A stretch of DNA of 64,000 nt, from assembly GCA_947169285.1 (NCBI GenBank), contig CAMVPB010000004.1, forward strand, positions 17,267 through 81,266, read 5' to 3'. Below, piece by piece: positions 6,508 to 14,521 of this stretch. Below the pieces are notes generated by a model. It worked only from the letters and a program-made list of their open reading frames with translations, had not been told where the DNA came from and ran no database searches. The translations under genes and the position numbers were made by a program. This DNA comes from an uncultured bacterium. GTDB taxonomy: Bacteria; Bacillota_I; Bacilli_A; RF39; UBA660. Positions within the stretch are counted from its first letter, which is position 1. Every line of letters starts with the position of its first letter.

Positions 6508-7308
6508 TTATCTACCCTTTCCTTCTGCTTCAAATTTTAGCTCCATTTCTTTAAGCATTTCCTCTACAGTGCGCATTCTTTTTTCTTCTCCAAAATTCTT
6601 TGCAAGATTTTCAGCAACTTCTTCAGGATTGCTTTCAATCGCTGGTTGTTCTTTTTCACCTTGAACATTTTCGCTAACTACTTCAGGTTTACTTTCAACA
6701 GGAGTTTCTTCAACCGGATTAATTAAGTCACTTGGCATAGATAAATTTGGTTGTACTTCTTCTTCAGGTATTGAAGATGTTTCAGGCATGTGTGGAGTTT
6801 GAGTTTCCTCTTTTAACTTAGATTCATCGTATTCTCCAATTTTATCATTTTCAAGATCAGAAATAATTGTTTGTAGTTTATCAGAACTAAAATGTCCTTT
6901 AATCTCCGCTAAATTTGATGGACTTGATTTAAAACCAGCAATAAATGTTTTATCATTTTCTTTAATAGTTTCATTTAAACTAGGAGTTTCTTCAGAAGAT
7001 ATAGATGTTTCTTCTTTTACAGAATCTTCTTTTTCTTCTTCTTTTTTGTCCAAAACCGGTTCGGAAGGCTCTATCTTTGGTAATTCAAATGAGAAGTCTT
7101 CTTCTAACCCTGGCAATTTTAAATCAGCGCTTTGTTCAGGTACTTCTGCATTTTCAACCACTGGTTCTTCAACAGGAGTTTCTAATACAACACTTTCTTC
7201 GTTTTTAATATTATCTTCTTTTAATGCTTTTTCCAATTTGCTTACACACGATTGAAGACCAGACAATTTTTCTTTAATTTCTTTTAATAATTCTTCTGTA
7301 TTTTCCAT
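6508..7308 (-). CDS. Acidic, mostly disordered hypothetical protein
   Basis: A 266-residue protein not recognised as any family. Residues 1-35 form a heptad-like helix (MENTEELLKEIKEKLSGLQ). Residues 40-130 and 170-235 are rich in Glu, Pro, Ser and Val and probably disordered. A more ordered island lies at about 120-160 (KTFIAGFKSSPSNLAEIKGH). The C-terminus returns to a charged helix (TVEEMLKEMELKFEAEGKGR). No signal peptide or membrane span is seen. It lies between sigE and sigG, where Bacillus has nothing, separated from sigE by a terminator. A scaffold or adaptor role is possible but unsupported. Confidence 0.75.
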   Translation of the reverse strand: MENTEELLKEIKEKLSGLQSCVSKLEKALKEDNIKNEESVVLETPVEEPVVENAEVPEQSADLKLPGLEEDFSFELPKIEPSEPVLDKKEEEKEDSVKEETSISSEETPSLNETIKENDKTFIAGFKSSPSNLAEIKGHFSSDKLQTIISDLENDKIGEYDESKLKEETQTPHMPETSSIPEEEVQPNLSMPSDLINPVEETPVESKPEVVSENVQGEKEQPAIESNPEEVAENLAKNFGEEKRMRTVEEMLKEMELKFEAEGKGR

Positions 7309-7357
7309 TCTATCACTCCCTATTTTTATCTAATAACATTTTACCACGTAAATTTAT

Positions 7358-7384
7358 AAAAAAAAAGTATATTTTTATACTTTT
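7358..7384 (-). terminator. Terminator after sigE
   Basis: A 9-bp AT-rich stem (AAAAGTATA with TATACTTTT) overlaps the sigE stop codon and is followed on the minus strand by a T run. Confidence 0.75.
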
Positions 7385-8061
7385 AATAAATTTGTTAATT
7401 TTTTTATTACTTTTTTTTCTATTCTTGATATATAAGATTGACTTATTCCAAGTTTATCAGCAACTTCTTTTTGAGTATACTCTTCACTATTCATAAGACC
7501 ATATCTCATAATTATTATTTCTTTATCTCTATCATTTAAATTTTCGATTTCATCCAATAATATCTTTTTATCAACTTTGTTTTCATATTCTTTCTCTATT
7601 AAATTATCCTCTGTACCAAGCACATCTTCAAGATGTAGTTCATTTCCTTCGCTATCAAAATTAATAGAATCTTCAAAACTAACTTCTATTTTTCTTCTTT
7701 TATTTTTTCTTAAAAACATTAGTATCTCATTATCAATACACCTTGATGCATAAGTTGCAAGTTTAATGTTTTTATCAAGTTTATAAGTATTAACTCCCTT
7801 TATTAATCCTATTGTTCCAATACTAACCAAATCTTCAAGATCATATCCACTTCCATCATATTTTTTTGCTAAAAATACAACTAATCTTAAATTATGTTCC
7901 ACAAGCTTATTTCTAGCGTCTTTATTTCCTTGCTCTCTTAATAATACCAATTTTTCTTCCTCTTCTTTTGGTAAAGGTGGGGGTAAAATATCTGTACTCC
8001 CTATAAAGTATATATTATTACTTTTTTTTAATAATTTTCTTATAATTTTTAATACTTTCAT
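7375..8061 (-). CDS. sigE: RNA polymerase sporulation sigma factor SigE
   Basis: A 228-residue mother-cell sigma factor. It shows the SigE hallmarks YFIGSTDILPPPLPKEEE near the N-terminus, region 2 with DLEDLVSIGTIGLIKGVNTY and KLATYASRCIDNEILMFLR, and a region 4 helix-turn-helix EVADKLGISQSYISRIEKK. Residues 1 to about 17 (MKVLKIIRKLLKKSNNI) form a basic, hydrophobic leader equivalent to the inhibitory pro-sequence of pro-SigE but roughly ten residues shorter than the Bacillus leader. The start has a strong GGAGGG site inside the end of spoIIGA, with a 44-bp overlap that couples the protease with its substrate. Confidence 0.96.
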   Translation of the reverse strand: MKVLKIIRKLLKKSNNIYFIGSTDILPPPLPKEEEEKLVLLREQGNKDARNKLVEHNLRLVVFLAKKYDGSGYDLEDLVSIGTIGLIKGVNTYKLDKNIKLATYASRCIDNEILMFLRKNKRRKIEVSFEDSINFDSEGNELHLEDVLGTEDNLIEKEYENKVDKKILLDEIENLNDRDKEIIIMRYGLMNSEEYTQKEVADKLGISQSYISRIEKKVIKKLTNLLKV

Positions 8062-8827
8062 TATATCCCTCCAATATGTTTTTATTTATTAATGAATTTA
8101 CGCCTTCTATACTTATTTTTTGAGGAGTTATTCCCACTAAAACATCTTTTATATTTCCAATCCCTTTAACAAAAACATTATCAGCCTTAAAACATTTTAT
8201 TAAAAATGAATTATTAACTGTGTTACAAGGTATTAATAAGTAATCTAAATACTTTTCATTTAATAAACCTTTATTAATTAAAATAACCGCTCTACCTTTA
8301 TATGGATCTACAATATTCATTCCAGTATCATTATAGGCAGTTAAATTAATAACTTGTCCTTTAATATATATGTCTATTTTATATTTTAATGAATAAAAAT
8401 TTTTTAATTTTAATAAGTATTTTGTATAAGTATAAACTATTAATGGACTAAATATTAATAATAGAATTAGATTCCCAAACAAAGAGTTAATAAAACTACT
8501 TTTTAATTTTAAATTTATAAAATATATAAATCCTCCTACTATTAAACTATTTAAAAAAAAATATACTAAATTATTAAGAAAATATTTAATGTTTTTATAA
8601 CCAAAAGCAATTATAATCATGATAGAACCTAATAAATTTTTTAATAAAAACAAAATAAAACTATTTAATTTGACAAACAAAACTATTATACTTATACTTC
8701 CAAATAGTGAAGATAAGATTAATCTTCTAACTTTAATATTTCTCTTTAATAATATAGATACTGAATATAATATTAAAAAATCACAAGAAAAATTTATTAT
8801 TAAAAGTATATCAATATAAACTTTCAT
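8018..8827 (-). CDS. spoIIGA: Sporulation sigma-E processing peptidase SpoIIGA
   Basis: A 269-residue membrane aspartic protease that activates pro-SigE at the septum. The first half has about five membrane spans beginning MKVYIDILLIINFSCDFLIL. The second half is a soluble protease domain with the single D-T-G triad (AYNDTGMNIVDP, Asp167). It then has the IPCNTVNNSFLI and GIGNIKDVLVGI strands of the family. As a half-protease it should work as a dimer. It is followed, with overlap, by its substrate gene sigE. Confidence 0.93.
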   Translation of the reverse strand: MKVYIDILLIINFSCDFLILYSVSILLKRNIKVRRLILSSLFGSISIIVLFVKLNSFILFLLKNLLGSIMIIIAFGYKNIKYFLNNLVYFFLNSLIVGGFIYFINLKLKSSFINSLFGNLILLLIFSPLIVYTYTKYLLKLKNFYSLKYKIDIYIKGQVINLTAYNDTGMNIVDPYKGRAVILINKGLLNEKYLDYLLIPCNTVNNSFLIKCFKADNVFVKGIGNIKDVLVGITPQKISIEGVNSLINKNILEGYNESIKNYKKIIKKK

Positions 8828-8850
8828 ATTATCACCTTTATTACATTATA

Positions 8851-8882
8851 AAAAAAGCAACAAATATTTTTTGTCGCTTTTT
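8851..8882 (-). terminator. Terminator between the unknown 268-aa gene and spoIIGA
   Basis: A stem (AAAAAGCGACAAA pairing with TTTGTTGCTTTTT, one G-U pair) is followed on the minus strand by a T run. It isolates spoIIGA-sigE from the upstream gene. A TATAAT for spoIIGA directly follows the T run, without a clear -35. Confidence 0.75.
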
Positions 8883-9687
8883 AGAATAAAGGTGTCATAT
8901 TTTCATGGTCATCTTTTTTAGTACGCTTTTTAGATTTAACTTTCTCATCATGTTTACCTTTTATTTCAACATCTTTTTCAATTATTATTTCTTTCTTATC
9001 TCTATTCTCAATTATATTTTTGACAATTGAGCCAAGTTCCCTAACATATCTTTGATTTATTTCACCATCTTTAGTACACCAAGCTTTAACAAAAGCATTT
9101 ATAGCACTTTTTAATCCACTTGTATCACTCATTCTATTTATAACATATTTACCATATTCAATTTGAATTCTTTCTAAATAAAGAGATACTTTGCTTCTAT
9201 ATTCAGATTGATTTAATTTTCTGTTAGTCCATATTTTTGATAAAAATGCTTGCTCTAACATTTTATCAACTATTATTTTCTTTAATTCTTCATAATTAAC
9301 ATAAGATTTATCTTTCTTATAAAATATTGGTAGAGTTTTTGCTTGTCCTTTATACATGTAACCTATATAAACCTTACCAGTTCCACCATCCACTTCACTT
9401 TTAAATCTTTCTTTTAAATTATTTTGATCATCAACCTGTTCTGTTAAAAACTTATCAATTTTATCTAAATCATAAGATTCAGTTATTTTTTTGTATACAG
9501 TGTATTTTATAACAGTAGATCTCTTATCATTATTTAAAACATTAAAATTACCATAAACATATCGATTTTTAGAATTCTTATTATTTTTAGAATACTCAAT
9601 TAAAAATTTATTACATTCTTCTTCAGAACGAAAAATCCTTGTTTCAGAATGATCAGTCATCATTAAAAAATATCTATTACCATTCAT
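8881..9687 (-). CDS. Hypothetical protein, 268 residues, basic C-terminal tail
   Basis: Not recognised. The ATG at 9687 sits 6 nt after GAAGGGG; an ATG 15 bp further upstream overlaps that site. The protein starts MNGNRYFLMMTDHSETRIF, like a short beta-rich module, and has no signal peptide or membrane span. The middle (about 80-190) is mixed alpha/beta with many Lys and Tyr. The last 40 residues are highly charged and repetitive (KKEIIIEKDVEIKGKHDEK then KKRTKKDD), probably a disordered nucleic-acid- or membrane-contacting tail. It is a single-gene transcript just upstream of the spoIIGA block. Confidence 0.7.
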   Translation of the reverse strand: MNGNRYFLMMTDHSETRIFRSEEECNKFLIEYSKNNKNSKNRYVYGNFNVLNNDKRSTVIKYTVYKKITESYDLDKIDKFLTEQVDDQNNLKERFKSEVDGGTGKVYIGYMYKGQAKTLPIFYKKDKSYVNYEELKKIIVDKMLEQAFLSKIWTNRKLNQSEYRSKVSLYLERIQIEYGKYVINRMSDTSGLKSAINAFVKAWCTKDGEINQRYVRELGSIVKNIIENRDKKEIIIEKDVEIKGKHDEKVKSKKRTKKDDHENMTPLF

Positions 9688-9735
9688 AATATACCCCTTC
9701 ATTAATTACAATTATATTTTAACATAAACTAATTA

Positions 9736-9769
9736 AAAAGAAAATAATAAAGACTTATCTTTATTATTT
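9736..9769 (-). terminator. Terminator after the phosphodiester glycosidase-like gene
   Basis: A perfect 12-bp stem (AAATAATAAAGA, loop CTTA, complement), overlapping the stop codon of the gene and followed on the minus strand by a T-rich run. Confidence 0.75.
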
Positions 9770-10768
9770 TAATATCCAAGCATTACATACATATCTTTGA
9801 CCAGTATAAGTATATCCACCCGGATCATTTATAAGTTTATTATCAACAACTAACATTGAAGAACCACCACCATCTAAATTAGCAGCATTATATGCTCCAT
9901 ATTGATACAAGAAATCAGCAAGTTGTACCATTGAAAGTCCAGGTGAACCTTTACCTCTTCCATCTGATACAGCAAATAATACTACTCCATCTTTTCTTTG
10001 TGCAATAGCAGTTCTTGGTGCATATCCCCAGCCACCATCGCCTTTCATTTCAGCTTTTTCACCATTCATTATTAAGAAAGGTCCAAAACTCATTGCATCT
10101 CTCATACCATTTTTAATTGCAGTTTCAGCATCATCATAAGTAAGCACTAAAATGTTGTCTTCATTAAATCCTATAAGTTGATTCGTTGCTCCTGTGCCAG
10201 CTGTTATTTTACCACCTGATATTACAACACCAACCGGTATTAATGCACCTGTTTTTTTATTTCTAGAATATCCAGAAGCATTAACAGCAGCTATAGCGTT
10301 GTTCTCTTTTGCTATACTCGTCATCATTTGTCCACCTCTAGCATTTCTAGATGATAAAACCATAGATATTCTTGAAGGATCATATATAACTAACATATGT
10401 ATAGTATTCTTTTTATATTTAGTTGTAAATACTTTATATAAATCATTACCTTCATCTCTTTTTAAAACTTGTTCTTCAAATTCATTAGCATAACTAGTTA
10501 CTTCACTATTATTATTAAATTTGATTTCACTTGTATTAGTTGCCTCATCAAAATTATTAACAACATTTTCTTTCATAACTTGATCAATAATTGCATCGTT
10601 ATAGAAAATATATGCCAAATATTGATGTGTTCTTGTAGTCATCGCGGAAGTTATTAAAAAGTTTCTAAAGAATGATATTGGTCCATAAGTAATGAAAAAA
10701 CCTAAAAACACCAAAATATCTAAAATAACAACTGTTATCATTAATTTATCTTTTTTCTTTTTTACCAT
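9764..10768 (-). CDS. Phosphodiester glycosidase (NAGPA-like) domain protein, membrane-anchored
   Basis: A 334-residue protein. Residues 8-30 form an N-terminal membrane anchor after a lysine-rich start. From about 120 to the end it carries a phosphodiester glycosidase (NAGPA/DUF2233) domain, with AAVNASGYSR, SFGPFLIMNG, APRTAIAQRKDGVVLFAVSDG and NAANLDGGGSSMLV, which are the conserved motifs. Bacterial members act outside the membrane on exopolysaccharide or teichoic-acid phosphodiesters. It ends an operon with the 430-residue protein 4 bp upstream, near the surface-polymer locus, so a wall-polymer substrate is likely but inferred. Confidence 0.88.
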   Translation of the reverse strand: MVKKKKDKLMITVVILDILVFLGFFITYGPISFFRNFLITSAMTTRTHQYLAYIFYNDAIIDQVMKENVVNNFDEATNTSEIKFNNNSEVTSYANEFEEQVLKRDEGNDLYKVFTTKYKKNTIHMLVIYDPSRISMVLSSRNARGGQMMTSIAKENNAIAAVNASGYSRNKKTGALIPVGVVISGGKITAGTGATNQLIGFNEDNILVLTYDDAETAIKNGMRDAMSFGPFLIMNGEKAEMKGDGGWGYAPRTAIAQRKDGVVLFAVSDGRGKGSPGLSMVQLADFLYQYGAYNAANLDGGGSSMLVVDNKLINDPGGYTYTGQRYVCNAWILK

Positions 10769-10772
10769 AACA

Positions 10773-12065
10773 CTACTCCATTACATATGGTTCCTCTTTT
10801 GAACCATTACCACTAGATATTGTTATATTTGGATTTAAATATATAACAGGTCTAATATTCTTATTTTTATTAGATGAATCTAAATAAACTGTTTTATCTG
10901 ATCCAACTGTATATATAACATCTTTTTTAGAATCAGATGGTGTTAATGTAAATACATTTTCATATTCTAATAATCCAATGTCATTTATATTAAGTAAACC
11001 AACGTATGATTCAACGCTATTTTTATAAATCGAATTATAATCATAACCCTCTTCGGAAGTAAATAAGCCTGTATACCATTTGCCTTTGACCATCTTTTCT
11101 TTATCAGATGAAGAAAAACTATTATAATAATCTCCATTTAAATATTTAAATAATTTAGAACTACTAAAAGTATTATATTTTTTATCAAATATTCTTTTAT
11201 TTTCTAAAACACCATCAAGAACTACTTTTGTTCCTATATCATCTTGATCAATTATTTTCCATGTTTTATTATTAAAAGACACATATTCATTTATGAATTT
11301 TTGATTTAAAACATTAAGTTTTCTTTCGCCAATAATATATGGGGACTCAACACTACCATTTCCCTCACTATAACTAACTTCATTTGATAATGTAATGACC
11401 GGTTTTATTTCGTACTGGTGGGTTACTTTTGTCTTTTTAACTTCACCATCGCTATTTATATAATATTGAGATTCATCTGACACATTACTTAACCAATATT
11501 CAACATCACTTTTAATAAAACCTTCAATTCCTCCTGTTATTTGATAATCTTTTATAGAAGGTATACCAATTAAATATTCTTTAACATTTTCACATGTAAT
11601 ATTTTCCATATTAGTTATATTGTCTAAACACACTTTTGTTTTTGTTAAATAAGAATCAGGACTTTCTAAGTTTCTGTAAACAACACTTTTTTCATCATTT
11701 AAATATTTACTTATAAAAGATTCTTCAAAAGGTGATGAATTTGTTAAAACAGAAGCATTTTCTGTAGACACTAATCTTATTTTTCCATCTTCTGATATTT
11801 TTTCTATTCTCCATAACATTCCAGAATATTTAACATAATTATTATTATATTTATAATTATAAACATATTCATCATCTAATTTACTTAAATCATTATTAGT
11901 ATATGAATTAGTAATAATCTTTTTATAAAGCGGTACTTGTTCAATTTCTTCCCAATCAGAATTGGTTGAGTATATCTTATAATAATGAATTAATCTATAC
12001 CCATAAAAGCCTATACAAGCTAATATAAATAATATACTAAATATTTTAAATAACTTTTTACCCAT
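10773..12065 (-). CDS. Membrane-anchored extracellular protein with an internal duplication
   Basis: A 430-residue protein with one N-terminal membrane span (about 5-24) and a large outside part. Two related units are visible. Unit 1 (about 75-236) starts NNYVKYSGMLWRIEKI and ends KPVITLSNEVSYSEGNGS then ESPYII. Unit 2 (about 250-430) starts EYVSFNNKTWKIID and ends RPVIYLNPNITISSGNGS then EEPYVM. Similar W-R/K-I and GxGS-x-x-x-PY modules occur in surface and pilin-like proteins of gut Bacillota. Two cysteines (in KVCLDN and ITCENV) may form a disulfide. It is co-transcribed with the phosphodiester glycosidase gene. Molecular function unknown. Confidence 0.75.
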   Translation of the reverse strand: MGKKLFKIFSILFILACIGFYGYRLIHYYKIYSTNSDWEEIEQVPLYKKIITNSYTNNDLSKLDDEYVYNYKYNNNYVKYSGMLWRIEKISEDGKIRLVSTENASVLTNSSPFEESFISKYLNDEKSVVYRNLESPDSYLTKTKVCLDNITNMENITCENVKEYLIGIPSIKDYQITGGIEGFIKSDVEYWLSNVSDESQYYINSDGEVKKTKVTHQYEIKPVITLSNEVSYSEGNGSVESPYIIGERKLNVLNQKFINEYVSFNNKTWKIIDQDDIGTKVVLDGVLENKRIFDKKYNTFSSSKLFKYLNGDYYNSFSSSDKEKMVKGKWYTGLFTSEEGYDYNSIYKNSVESYVGLLNINDIGLLEYENVFTLTPSDSKKDVIYTVGSDKTVYLDSSNKNKNIRPVIYLNPNITISSGNGSKEEPYVME

Positions 12066-12181
12066 ATCAAAAACCTCTACTTTAAAAAGTATACCATTAT
12101 ACTTAGATTTTCACAAGTTAAAAATAACTTTTTATTAATAATATGTCTAAATATTTACTTTTATTTACATAATATATTAGT

Positions 12182-13384
12182 ATGAAAAAAATAATAAATA
12201 ATTTTCTTTACATAATAATTGTATTATTTCCAATAATAGATTTAATATCATCTTTTAATATAAGATATAATTTAAAATTATATTCTCCAGGAATAATAAT
12301 TCGTGGTTTATTTTTTCTTTATATAATTATTTATACTTTGTGTAGCAAAAAAATAAATAAAGATATAAAGAAGAAAGTAATTATATATTATACAATATCA
12401 ATAATATTTTTTATTATATTTATTGTATTAAAAATTAAATCAAATATTAGTTTATATAATTTTTTAAATGAACTAAAAATGTTATTTAAATTTTGGTATT
12501 TCCCTATAACTTTAATATTTTTAAAAAATTATGATTACAATGCAAAAAAATTATTTCATTCATTAAATATAAATACATTAATCTATGTATTATGCATTAT
12601 CATTCCGTTAATCACTAATACATATTTCAATTCATATTCTTCTATTTATAAAGGTATTGTGGGATGGTTTTATTCTGCAAATGAAATTGGGTCAATGTTA
12701 TCCATAAATTTACTACTTTTATATTTAAATTTTAAAAACAAAAAAAACATACTATTAATTATATTAAATATATTTTCTTTAACTTTAATAGGTACCAAAG
12801 TATCATTGTTTTCCTTAATAATTATAACAATATCTATGTTTTTACTTTTTACAAAAAAATATAAAGTTAAATCAAAAGAATCAATTATATCTTTTGCAAT
12901 TGGATTAATTTCTTTAGTATTTATATTATTTAATAATACTTCATATGACATATTTAAAAGAGTATCGCTAAATCAAACTGCATTTAAAAACTATGATGAT
13001 AATTATATTAGTATTTTATTAAGTAATAGAGACAATACATTAATTAATAAATATAATGATTTTAAAAATAAAAATTTATTAATAAAAACATTTGGGATGG
13101 GATTTATAAATAATAATGAATGCAAAAGCATAGAAATGGATATATTTGATATATTATTTAGTTATGGTTATATAGGTTTTATTATATACTTTATACCATT
13201 AATTTATTATTTATCAAAAATTAAAAAATCGTTTACAATAGATAAACTAATATGCATATTTGGAATTCTTTTGTCTTTATCAATTTCATTTATATGTGGT
13301 CATACTCTATCTGCTCCATCAGTTAGTATTTATATTTCTATATTTATAAGTTTGTTATCAAAAAATATCAAAGTTAACACATAA
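12182..13384 (+). CDS. O-antigen polymerase/ligase-like membrane protein
   Basis: A 400-residue integral membrane protein with about ten hydrophobic spans and a larger extracytoplasmic loop near 260-320. The layout matches Wzy polymerase/O-antigen ligase (WaaL-like) proteins; the stretch around GWFYSANEIGSMLSINLLLL is typical of such families. It would link or polymerise lipid-carried oligosaccharide outside the membrane. It is the only plus-strand gene of the surface locus, is even more AT-rich than its neighbours, and has no clear ribosome binding site before its ATG. Those features fit later acquisition. Exact activity is not determinable. Confidence 0.75.
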   Translation: MKKIINNFLYIIIVLFPIIDLISSFNIRYNLKLYSPGIIIRGLFFLYIIIYTLCSKKINKDIKKKVIIYYTISIIFFIIFIVLKIKSNISLYNFLNELKMLFKFWYFPITLIFLKNYDYNAKKLFHSLNINTLIYVLCIIIPLITNTYFNSYSSIYKGIVGWFYSANEIGSMLSINLLLLYLNFKNKKNILLIILNIFSLTLIGTKVSLFSLIIITISMFLLFTKKYKVKSKESIISFAIGLISLVFILFNNTSYDIFKRVSLNQTAFKNYDDNYISILLSNRDNTLINKYNDFKNKNLLIKTFGMGFINNNECKSIEMDIFDILFSYGYIGFIIYFIPLIYYLSKIKKSFTIDKLICIFGILLSLSISFICGHTLSAPSVSIYISIFISLLSKNIKVNT

Positions 13385-13395
13385 CTTTGATATTT
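13363..13395. terminator. Shared stem-loop between converging polymerase and mnaA genes
   Basis: A perfect 14-bp inverted repeat (AAATATCAAAGTTA, 5-nt loop, complement). The TAA stop of the plus-strand gene lies in the right arm, and mnaA ends 13 bp further on. It has no strong T run on either side, so it may act more as a 3'-end stabiliser than a strong terminator. Confidence 0.6.
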
Positions 13396-13407
13396 CGGTT
13401 ATCCACA

Positions 13408-14520
13408 TTAAAGTTTAGTTTTATATTTTTTTATTATGGCATCTGCTATTCTTTCACTTGCATGTCCATCACCATATGGGTTTTTTGATTGTGCCATTTT
13501 ATTATATTCATTAATATCAGTTAATAATTTCATTGTTTCTTCGTATATTATTTTTTCATTAGTTCCTACTAATTTTAATGTACCAGCTTCTATTCCCTCT
13601 GGTCTTTCTGTTGTATCTCTTAATACTAATACTGGTTTACCAAGTGATGGTGCTTCTTCTTGAATACCTCCACTATCTGTTAATATTATATAAGATTTAT
13701 CCATAAAATTATGAAAGTCAAATACATCTAATGGTTCAATTAATTTTACTTTCTTAGAACCTTCAAACACCTCATTTGCAATTTCTCTCACTTTTGGGTT
13801 TAAATGTATTGGATAAATAACTTTTACATTTGTTGTATCATCTACTATTCTTCTAACTGCTCTAAATATATTTCTCATATTATCTCCAAGATTCTCTCTT
13901 CTATGAGCTGTTAAAAGAATTAATTTATCATTATCATCTAACCATTTTAATTCTGGATGATCATATTTTTTTGATACTGTTGTAGACATTGCATCAATTG
14001 CAGTATTACCTGTTACATATATTTTTTCTTCCTCTATATTTTCTTTTAGCAAATTTTCTTTGCTAACATTTGTTGGGGCAAAAAACATATCAGTCATGCA
14101 ATCTACCATTTGTCTATTCATTTCTTCTGGATATGGTGAATACTTATTATTTGTTCTAAGGCCAGCTTCTACATGGCCAATGTCAACTTGATTATAAAAG
14201 GCTGCTAATGCTCCGGCAAACGAAGTGGTTGTATCACCATGGACTAAAACAATATCTGGTTGTACTTCTTTTATTACATATTCAAGGCCTTCTAATACTC
14301 TTGATGTTATTTCAGATAATGTTTGTCCTTGTTTCATTATGTTTAAATCATAATCCGGCTTTATATTAAAAACCTCTAATACTTGATCTAACATTTCTCT
14401 GTGTTGTGCAGTTACGCAAACAATACTCCTTATTTCTTTCCTTTTTTCTAATTCTTTTACAAGAGGTGCCATTTTAATAGCCTCTGGTCTTGTTCCAAAT
14501 ATACTTAATACTTTTATCAT
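13408..14520 (-). CDS. wecB: UDP-N-acetylglucosamine 2-epimerase (non-hydrolysing)
   Basis: A 370-residue enzyme interconverting UDP-GlcNAc and UDP-ManNAc; it is called mnaA in Gram-positive teichoic-acid work. Family motifs in order: MIKVLSIFGTRPEAIKMAPL (1-20), VHGDTTTSFAGALAA, GHVEAGLRTNNKYSPYPEE, the LLTAHRRENLG loop, and DSGGIQEEAP with GKPVLVLRDTTERPE. It supplies UDP-ManNAc to the TagA-type transferase encoded about 3.5 kb upstream. It is the last gene of the minus-strand operon, 1 bp after the CDP-glycerol transferase gene. Confidence 0.97.
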   Translation of the reverse strand: MIKVLSIFGTRPEAIKMAPLVKELEKRKEIRSIVCVTAQHREMLDQVLEVFNIKPDYDLNIMKQGQTLSEITSRVLEGLEYVIKEVQPDIVLVHGDTTTSFAGALAAFYNQVDIGHVEAGLRTNNKYSPYPEEMNRQMVDCMTDMFFAPTNVSKENLLKENIEEEKIYVTGNTAIDAMSTTVSKKYDHPELKWLDDNDKLILLTAHRRENLGDNMRNIFRAVRRIVDDTTNVKVIYPIHLNPKVREIANEVFEGSKKVKLIEPLDVFDFHNFMDKSYIILTDSGGIQEEAPSLGKPVLVLRDTTERPEGIEAGTLKLVGTNEKIIYEETMKLLTDINEYNKMAQSKNPYGDGHASERIADAIIKKYKTKL

Positions 14521-14521
14521 A

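Noticed and set aside
7005..7255. Plus-strand open frames opposite the acidic 266-residue protein
   Set aside because: They are Leu/Ser/Phe-rich mirror frames of Glu/Lys-rich codons without ribosome binding sites.
8851..8882. Spo0A box (TTTGTCG) before spoIIGA
   Set aside because: The match lies inside the terminator stem of the preceding gene and lacks the second half of the box; chance similarity is more likely.
10194..10657. Plus-strand open frames opposite the phosphodiester glycosidase gene
   Set aside because: Shadow frames of a clear NAGPA-like gene, with no initiation signals.
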